The notes under the pieces: generated by a model | What the model saw: the letters and a program-made list of their open reading frames with translations, nothing else | Told to the model about the DNA's origin: nothing | Database searches by the model: none | Shown here: piece after piece, positions 55,265 to 64,000 of the stretch | Layout: the number at the start of each line of letters is the position of its first letter | Numbering within the stretch: position 1 is the stretch's first letter | Source: Petrosia ficiformis | Lineage: Eukaryota; Porifera; Demospongiae; Haplosclerida; Petrosiidae | Direction: 5' to 3' | Length of the DNA: 64,000 bases | NCBI GenBank assembly: GCA_947044365.1 | Contig: OX345647.1 | Span: forward strand, 6,030,471-6,094,470 | Translations under genes and position numbers: made by a program

Positions 55265-56309
55265 TAGTTACACAGTGATGTCCTTGTTATGATTCTACAG
55301 TAGTTTTGATCAAAAATGCTGTTTGTAAAAACCATGAGCAATTTAGTGTTCTCTTGAAACCATGAATTATAGCCTTTGGTACTTAATTTTTAATTGGAAA
55401 AAATTTTTCCTAAAACTGTTCCTAGAGTTAGATAGTGATGTCCTTGTTATGATTCTACAGTATTGTTGATCAAAAATGTTGTTTTTAGGAACCATGAGCG
55501 TTTTAGTATTCTGTTGAAATTCACTTTGAACCATGGAACTATAGCCTTTGGTACTTAATTTTTGACTGGAAAAATTTTTTTCTAAAACTGTTCCTAGAGT
55601 TAGATAGTGATGTCCTTGTTATGATTCTACAGTATTGTTGATCAAAAATGTTGTTTTTAGGAACCACGAGCGTTTTAGTATTCTGTTGAAATTCACTTTG
55701 AACCATGAACTATAGCCTTTGGTACTTAATTTTTGACTAGAAAAACATTTTCCTAAAACTGTTCCTAGAGTTCCATAATGATGTGTTTATAATGATTCTG
55801 CAGTGTTTTTGATAAAAAATGTTGCTTGTAGGAACCATGAGCGTTTTACTATTCTCTTGAAATTCACTTTGAACCATAAACTATAGCCTTTGGTACTTAA
55901 TTTTTGACTGGAATAAGTTTTTTCTAAAACTGTTCCTAGAGTTAGATAGTGATGTCCTTGTTATGATTCTACAGTATTGTTGATCAAAAATGTTGTTTTT
56001 AGGAACCATGAGCGTTTTAGTATTCTCTTGAAATTCACTTTGAACCATGAACTATAGCCTTTGGTACTTAATTTTTGACTGGAAAAACATTTCCCAAAAC
56101 CTGTTCCTAGAGTTAGATAGTGATGTCCTTGTTATGATTCTACAGTATTTTTCATCAAAAATGTTGTTTGTAGGAACGATGAGCGTTTTAGTATTCTGTT
56201 GAAATATCCTTTGGTACTTAATTTTTGACTAGAAAAACATTTTCTTAAAACTGTTCCTAGAGTTTCGTAATGATGTCCTTATTATGATTCTGCAGTGTTT
56301 TTGATCAAA
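55265..56309. repeat. 171-bp satellite array, block 2
   Basis: About six monomers of the same family as block 1. The array ends inside a monomer at TTTTTGATCAAAG (56309), where the 62-bp satellite begins. Confidence 0.93.
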
Positions 56310-59300
56310 GTGTGTGCAGCCAACTTGTCTGAAGGGAAGATGGCACACAAGGAAGCCAACATCTCTGGATGGATGATGCACTGTACCTACGAGACCCAAT
56401 GGTCTAAACAACACTTGTGCAGTCAACACAAGCACCTGTGCATCCAACATCTCTGAAGGGAGGATGGTACTAAAATACAGTGTGTTAGCAGCAAATCTCT
56501 CCCAACACATCAAACCAACCGATAGACACTGAGTACCTTGTGCACCAACCGATAGGCACACAAATACCTGTGCATCCAACATTTCTGATGGGAAGATGGT
56601 ACTAACATGCACAACTCTCCCAGCAGAACTTCCTACACTTCAACCCAACTGATAGGCATACTAATACCTTTGCATCCAACATCCGCAGAACTTCCAACAC
56701 TTCAACCCAACTAATTGGCACACTAGTACCTTTGCATCCAACATCCGCAGAACTTCCAACACTTCAACCCAACCGATAGGTACACAAGTACCTATTCATC
56801 CAACATCCGCAGAACTTCCAACAATTCAACCCAACTGATTGGCACACTAGTACCTGTGCAGCCAACATCTCCGAAGAAAAGAAAATACTTACACACAAGT
56901 GTAAACACAACTTGCCCGACACAACTCCCAACATACTTTGACAGACTATATGAACAACAATTTAGTCTGAACTGACACCCCTATAATATAGCACTACCTC
57001 CACCTGTGACAACAGTGTTTACAACAAGACCAACTGGGCACACAAGGAAGCCAACATCTCTGGATGGATGATAGTACCTACACCCAACAGTCTAAACACT
57101 CTCCCTCCAGAACTTCCAACACTTCAAACCAACCGATACGCACACCAAGTACCTGTGCAGCCAACATTTCTCAAGGGAAGATGGTACTAACATATATACA
57201 GTGTGTTAGCAGCAAATCTCTCCCAACACATCAAACCAACCTATAGACACTGGAGTACCTGTGCATCCAACATCCTCATAAGTTCCAACCCTTCAACCCA
57301 ATCGATAGGTACACAAGTACCTATTCATCCAACATCCGCAGAACATCCAACAATTCAACCCAACTGATTGGCACACTAGTACCTGTGCAGCCAACTTCTC
57401 CGAAGGGAAGAGAATACTTACACACAAGTGTAAACACAACTTCCCCAACTCAACTCCCAACATACTCTGACAGACTATATGAACAACAATTTAGTCTGAA
57501 CCTACACCTCTATAATATAGTACTACCTCCACTTGTGACAACTGTGTTTACAACAAAACCAGCCGGTGGGCACACAAGGAAGCCAGCATCTCTGGATGGA
57601 TGATAGTTCAACACACAACGGTCTAAACAACGCTCTCCCTCCAGAACTTCCAACACTTCAAACCAACCGATATGCAGGCACACAAGTACTTGTCCAAAGG
57701 GAAGACGGCACACAAGGAAGCCAACATCTCTGGATGGATAATAGTACCTACACCCACCCAATTGTCTACACAACACTTCCAACACTTCAAACCAATCGAT
57801 ACGCACACCAAGTACCTGTGCAGCCAACATCTGCAGAACTTCCAACACTTCAACCCAAACGATATGTACACAAGTACCCGTGCATCCAACACTTCAACCC
57901 AACCGATAGGCAGGCACAAAAGTACCTGTGTGGCTAACATGCGCAGAACTTCGAACACTTCATCCCAACCGATAGGCAGGCACAAAAGTACCTGTGTGGC
58001 CAATATGAGCAGAACTTCGAACACTTCATCCCAACCGATAGGCACACAAGTACCTGTGCATCCAACATCTGCAGAACTTCCAACACTTCAACCCAACCGA
58101 TAGGCAGGCACACAAGTACCTGTGTGGCCAACATGCGCAGAACTTCCAACAAATTCAACCCATTCAATAGGTACACAAGTACCTGTGCATCCAACATCCG
58201 CAGAACTTCCAACACTTCAACCCAACCGATAGGCAGGCACACAAGTACCTGTCTGGCCAACTTCTCCGAAGAGAAGAGAATACTTACACACAAGTGTAAA
58301 CACAACTTGCCCGAATACTTACACACAAGTGTAAACACAACTTGCCCAACTCAACTCCCAACATACTCTGACAGACTATATGAACAACAATTTAGTCTGA
58401 ACCTACACCTCTATAATATAGTACTACCTCCACTTGTGACAACTGTGTTTACAACAAAACCAACCGGTGGGCACACAAGGAAGCCAGCATCTCTGGATGG
58501 ATGATAGTCCGACACACAACGGTCTAAACAACGCTCTCCCTCCAGAACTTCCAACATATGCAGGCACACAAGTAGTACCTGTGCAGCCAACTTGTTTGAA
58601 GGGAACACGGCACACAAGGAAGCCAACATCTCTGGATGGATAATAGTACCTACACCCACCCAATTGTCTAAACAACACTCCCCCTCCAGAACTTCCAACA
58701 CTTCAAACCAATCGATACGCACACCAAGTACCTGTGCAGCCAACTTTTCTGAAGGGAAGATGGTACTAACATACAGTGTGTTAGCACAACTCTCCCAGCA
58801 GAACTTCCAAGCACACAAGTACCTGCGCATCCAACATCTCTGAAGGGAAGATGGCACTAACATACAGTGTGTTAGCAAAACTCTTCCAACACATCAAACC
58901 AACCGATAGACACTGGAGTACCTGTGCAGCCAACATTTCTGAAGGGAAGATCGTACTAACATATATATACAGTGTGTTAGCAGCAAATCTCTCCCAACAC
59001 TTCAACCCAACCGATAGGCAGGCACACAAGTACCTGTGTGGCCAACATGCACAGAACTTCCAACACTTCAACCCAATCGATAGGTACACAAGTCCCTGTG
59101 CATTCAACATCCGCAGAACTTCCAACACTTCAACCCAACCGATAGGTACACAAGTATCTGTGCATCCAACTTCCGCAGAACTTCCAGCACTTCAACACAA
59201 CCAATAGGCAGGCACAGAAGTACCTGGGTGGCCAACTTGTCTGAAAGATGGTATAGCATACTGTGTGTAGCACAACTCTTCCATCCAGCAGCAGAACTTT

Positions 59301-62300
59301 GAACACTTCATCCCAACCGACAGGCACACAAGTACCTGTGCATCCAACATCTGCAGAACTTCCAACACTTCAACCCAACCGATAGGTACACAAGTACCTG
59401 TGCATCCAACACTTCAACCCAACCGATAGGCAGGCACAAAAGTACCTGTGTGGCCAACATGCGCAGAACTTCGAACACTTCATCCCAACCGATAGGCACA
59501 CAAGTACCTGTGCATTCAACATCCGCAGAACTTCCAACACTTCAACCCAACCGATAGGCAGGCACACAAGTACCTGTGTGGCCAACATGCGCAGAACTTC
59601 CAACACTTCATCCCAACCGATAGGCACACAATTATCTGGGCAATCCAACATCCGCAGAACTTCCAACTCTTCAACCCAACCGATAGGCAGGCACAAAAGT
59701 ACCTGAACCTACACCTCTATAATATAGGGCTACCTCCACTTGTGACAACTGTGTTTACAACAAAACCAACCGGTGTGCACACAAGGAAGCCAGCATCTCT
59801 GGATGGATGATAGTCCGACACACAACGGTCTAAACGCTCTCCCTCCAGAAGTTCCAACACTTCAAACCAACCGATAGGCAGGCACACAAGTAGTACCTGT
59901 GCAGCCAACTCGTCTGAAGGGAACACGGCACACAAGGAAGCCAACATCTCTGGATGGATAATAGTACCTACACCCACCCAATTGTCTAAACAACACTCCC
60001 CCTCCAGAACTTCCAACACTTCAAACCAATCGATACGCACACCAAGTACCTGTGCAGCCAAATTTTCTGAAGGGAAGATGGTACTAACATACAGTGTGTT
60101 AGCACAACTCTCCCAGCAGAACTTCCTAGACTTCAACCCAACCGATAGGCACACAAGTACCTGCGCATCCAACATCTCTGAAGGGAAGATGGCACTAACA
60201 TACAGTGTGTTAGCAAAACTCTTCCAACACATCAAACCAACCGATAGACACTGGAGTACCTGTGCAGCCAACATTTCTGAAGGGAAGATCGTACTAACAT
60301 ATATATACAGTGTGTTAGCAGCAAATCTCTCCCAACACATCAAACCAACCTATAGACTATAGACACTGGAGTACCTGTGCATCCAACATTCGCAGAACTT
60401 CTAACACTTCAACCCAACCGATAGGCAGGCACACAAGTACCTGTGTGGCCAACATGCACAGAAATTTCAACACTTCAACCCAATTGATAGGCAGGCACAC
60501 AAGTACCTGTGTGGCCAACATGCGCAGAACTTCCAAAACTTCAACCCAATCTATAGGTACACAAGTCCCTGTGCATCCAACATCCGCAGAACGTCGAACA
60601 CTTCAACCCAACCGATAGGCAGGCACACAAGTACCTGTGTGGCCAACATGCACAGAACTTCGAACACTTCATCCCATCCAATAGGCACACAAGTACCTGT
60701 GCATCCAACATCCGCCGAACTTCCAACTCTTCAACCCAACCGATAGGCAGGCACAAAAGTACCTGTCTGGCCAACTTCTCCAAAGAGAAGAGAATACTTA
60801 CACACAAGTGTAAACACAACTTGCTCAACACAACTCCCAACATACTCTGACAGACTATATGAACAACAATTTAGTCTTAACCTACACCTCTATAATATAG
60901 TACTACCTCCACTTGTGACAACTGTGTTTACAACAAAACCAACCGGTAGGCATACAAGGAAGCCAACATCTCTGGATGGATCATAGTCCGACACACAACG
61001 GTCTAAACAACGCTCTCCCTCCAGAACTTCCAACACTTCAAACCAACCGATAGGCAGGCACACAAGTAGTACCTGTGCAGCCAACTTGTCTGAAGGGAAG
61101 ATGGTACACAAGGAAGCCAACATCTCTGGATGGATAATAGTACCTACACCCACCCAATTGTCTAAACAACACTCCCCCTCCAGAACTTCCAACACTTCAA
61201 ACCAATCGATACGCACACTAAGTACCTGTGTAGCCAACTTGTCTGAGGGAAGATGGTACTAACATACAGTGTGTTAGCACAACTCTCCCGGCAGAACTTC
61301 CTACACTTCAACCCAACCGATAGGCACACAAGTACCTGTGCATCCAACATCTCTGAAGGGAAGATGGCACTAACATACAGTGTGTTAGCACAACTCTCCC
61401 AACACATCAAACCAACCGATAGACACTGGATTACCTGTGCAGCCAACATTTCTGAAGGGAAGATGGTACTAACATACAGTGTGTTAGCAGCAAACCTCTC
61501 CCAACACATCAAACCAACCGATAGACACTGGAGTACCTGTGCATCCAACATCCTTGGAAGTTCCAACACTTCAACCCAACTGATAGGCACACAAGTACCT
61601 GTGCATCCAACATCCACAGGACTTCCAACACTTCAACCCAACTGATAGGCACACAAGTACCTGTGCATGCAACATCCGTAGAACTTCCAACATTTCAACC
61701 CAACCGATTGGCACACTAGTTCCTGTGCATCCAACATGCGTAGAACTTCCAACACTTCAACCCAACCGATTGGCACACTGGTACCTGTGCATCCAACATC
61801 CGTAGAACCTTCCAACACTTCAACCCAACCGATTGGCACACTAGTCCCTGTGCATCCAACATCCGTAGAACTTCCAACACTTCAACCCAACTGATAGGCA
61901 CACAACTACCTGTGCATCCAACATCCGCAGAACTTCCAACACTTCAACCCAACCGATTGGCACACTAGTACCTGTGCATCCAACATCCGTAGACCTTCCA
62001 ACACTTCAACCCAACCGATAGGCGCACAAGAACCTGTACAGCCAACATCTCCGAAGGGAAGAATACTTACACACAAGTGGAAACACAACTTGCACAACAC
62101 AACTCCCAACATACTCTGACAGACTATATGAACAACAATTTAGTCTGAACCTACACCTCTATAATATAGTACTACCTCCACTTGTGACAACTGTGTTTAC
62201 AACAAAACCAACCGGTGGGCACACAATAAAGCCAACATCTCTGGATGGATGATAGTTTGACACACAACGGTCTAAACAACGCTCTCCCTCCAGAACTTCC

Positions 62301-62856
62301 AACACTTCAAACCAACCGATAGGCAGGCACACAAGTACCTGGGTGGCCAACTTGTGTGAAAGATGGTATAGCATACTGTGTGTTAGCACAACTCTTCCAA
62401 CAGCAGAATTTCCAACACTTCAACCTAACCGATAGGTACACTGCATCCAACATTTCTGAAGGGAAGATGGCACTAACATACAGTGAGTTAGCAGCAAATC
62501 TCTCCCAACACATCAAACCAACCGATAGACACTGGAGTACCTGTACAGCCAACATTTCTGAAGGGGAGATGGTACTCACACATAGTGTGCGCACCACTCT
62601 TAGCAGAACTTCCAACCCTTCAACCCATCTGATAGGCAGTCACACAAGTACCTGGGTGGCCAACTTGTGTGAAAGATGGTATAGCATACTGTGTGTTAGC
62701 ACAACTCTTCCAACAGCAGAATTTCCAGCACTTCAACCTAACTCATAGGCAGGCACACAAGTACCTGTGCATCCAACATCCGTAGAACTTCCAACACTTC
62801 AAACCAACCGATTGTCACACAAGCACCTGTGCAGCCAACATCTCTGAAGGGAAGAA
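56310..62856. repeat. 62-bp complex satellite with higher-order blocks
   Basis: Basic unit about 62 bp (AACTTCCAACACTTCAACCC, AACCGATAGGCACACAAGTA, CCTGTGCATCCAACATCCGCAG). Interspersed is a longer block (CTACACCTCTATAATATAG, CTACCTCCACTTGTGACAAC, GAAGCCAACATCTCTGGATG) that recurs with its TATAATATAG at about 56982, 57511, 58412, 59719, 60892 and 62161, giving higher-order units of roughly 0.5-1.3 kb. It is GC-richer than its surroundings. Long open frames occur on both strands because stop codons are rare in the unit; these are not treated as genes. Confidence 0.94.
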
Positions 62857-63155
62857 AATTCTATCATAATTTGACTTTTTACCCTGAACTATAGCCTTTG
62901 TACTGATTTTTCATTGAAAAATGAATTATTTGAGATTGAGCCGAAACTGTTCCTAGAGTTGGATAATGATGTCCTTAATATGTTTCCAAAGTTGTTTTGT
63001 TCAATAATATTATGTGTTTGAACCGTGAGCGTTTTAATATTCTATCAAAATTTGAATTTTTACCCTGAACTATAGCCTTTGTACTGATTTTTCATTGCAA
63101 AATGTATCATTTCAGATTGAGCAGTAACTGTTCCTAGAGTTAGATAATAATGTCC
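62857..63155. repeat. 181-bp satellite, distal remnant
   Basis: About 1.6 monomers of the family at 47050-48508 (TTTTTACCCTGAACTATAGC, GATTGAGCCGAAACTGTTCC). It joins the 62-bp satellite directly and then ends in unique sequence. Confidence 0.9.
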
Positions 63156-63289
63156 TTTGGCTTGTAAAATTGTGTGGTTATTTTTGAAGATGAGATTGTT
63201 ATAATTAAAAATTGCTAAGGAAATGCTGATAAGCCTTCTTGTCTCAGAAATATTGATTGAACCCATATTACTGCACTTGTAATTCAAAC
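63156..63289. other. unique AT-rich spacer
   Basis: No repeat or gene seen. Confidence 0.5.
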
Positions 63290-63665
63290 TATGATAGTAA
63301 CTTTAACACTTTCTTAACGCACTCTTAACACGATTACAATACAGTTTTTGCACATCTTTAACATTTTTAACGCAATTTTAACGCAATGTGAATTCAACTA
63401 CAACACACTTTTTAACATAGTTATTCTTAATGCGATTGTAATGCATTTTTAACGCATCTTAATGCAATTGTAACGCAATTTATAATGCATTGTTAATGCG
63501 CTTATAACGTAATTACATTGCAATTACAGTGCATTGTTAAAACTTTCCTAACTCATTCCTAACACAATTATATCGCAATTTCATTTTCATTATATTGTGT
63601 TTATGAGGCAATTAAAACGCAAATTATAATGCTATTTAAAGCAATGTTAATGGCAGGTTAGTAAA
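63290..63665. repeat. degenerate TAACGCAAT-rich tract
   Basis: Many imperfect, irregularly spaced copies of TTTTAACGCAAT, with variants AACGCA, AATGCA and AACACA. Copies occur about every 10-14 bp; it looks like a decayed short-period satellite. Confidence 0.7.
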
Positions 63666-63675
63666 ACATCAAGTA

Positions 63676-64000
63676 TGGGGTTAGGGGGTGTGGCTTAGGG
63701 TCTAGGGTTAAGGGTGGGGTTAGGGGGTGTGGCTTAGGGTCTAGGGTCAAGGGTGGGGTTAGGGGGTGTGGCTTAGGGTCAAGGGTGGGGTTAGGGGGTG
63801 TGGCTTAGGGTCTAGGGTCAAGGGTGGGGTTAGGGGGTGTGGCTTAGAATCTAGGGTCAAGGGTGGGGTTAGGGGGTGTGGCTTAGGATCTAGGGTCAAG
63901 GGTGGGGTTAGGGGGTGTGACTTAGGGTCTAGGGTCAAGGGTGGGGTTAGGGGGTGTGGCTTAGGGTCTAGGGTCAAGGGTGGGGTTAGGGGGTGTGGCT
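63676..64000. repeat. 39-bp G-rich minisatellite with TTAGGG motifs
   Basis: About eight tandem copies (mostly 39 bp) of GGGGTTAGGGGGTGTGGCTT, then AGGGTCTAGGGTCAAGGGT. The array runs past the window end. Each unit holds two TTAGGG plus TAGGG and AAGGG variants on the plus strand. The open minus-strand frame of 13-residue repeats is a by-product of the 39-bp period. Confidence 0.93.

Noticed and set aside
56229..62748. Some 25 long open frames on both strands in the 62-bp satellite
   Set aside because: They overlap in several frames on both strands, lack a consistent start or domain, and follow from the stop-poor repeat unit.
63759..63977. Minus-strand frame of LTLDPKPHPLTPP repeats
   Set aside because: By-product of a 39-bp (13-codon) minisatellite period.

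Overview
This is an AT-rich, very gene-dense eukaryotic window from an early-branching animal, most likely a sponge close to Amphimedon (inference from gene content and style; no search was run). Introns are mostly about 40-100 bp, intergenic gaps are often under 150 bp, and the gene set includes animal-type proteins (Wntless, an ADAMTS protease, a CYP4-type P450, a CENP-C with cupin domain).

Region 1 (1-43.6 kb) holds about 18 recognisable genes on alternating strands: an unnamed 3' fragment, glutaryl-CoA dehydrogenase (-), CHERP (+), a membrane PDZ protein (+), archaemetzincin (-), a CG9801-type PP2C-like protein (+), RAD54L (-), three tandem intronless U1-type zinc-finger paralogues (+), a TRIC channel TMEM38 (-), WDR36/UTP21 (+), Wntless (+), ADAMTS-like (-), CYP4-like (-), EXOSC10/Rrp6 (+), ATP synthase delta (-), CENP-C (+), MED31 (-) and NIPSNAP (+). 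Most minus genes pair head-to-head with a plus gene across 54-182 bp between start codons. Three of these shared promoters carry the palindrome TGCGCATGCGCA (NRF-1-like), and others carry CACGTG or TATCGATA. Convergent pairs are separated by as little as 20 bp.

Region 2 (43.6-47 kb) is a decay zone. It has a CREB3/OASIS-like bZIP gene with a stop codon in its basic region, a promoter-like palindrome followed by small exon-like pieces, four copies of a roughly 300-bp repeat that carries splice signals, and a broken thioredoxin fragment.

Region 3 (47-64 kb) is gene-poor satellite DNA. It contains a 181-bp family, a related 171-bp family (with a 160-bp variant), a 1.4-kb segment duplicated exactly 5,200 bp apart, a large 62-bp satellite with higher-order blocks, a degenerate TAACGCAAT-rich stretch, and a 39-bp TTAGGG-bearing minisatellite that runs off the window end.

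The most unusual structure is in the glutaryl-CoA dehydrogenase gene. One intron has expanded by tandem duplication of the preceding exon's last 22 nt plus the whole intron, leaving a row of microexon-like units that all keep acceptor and donor signals. Inclusion of almost any of them would insert an in-frame stop.
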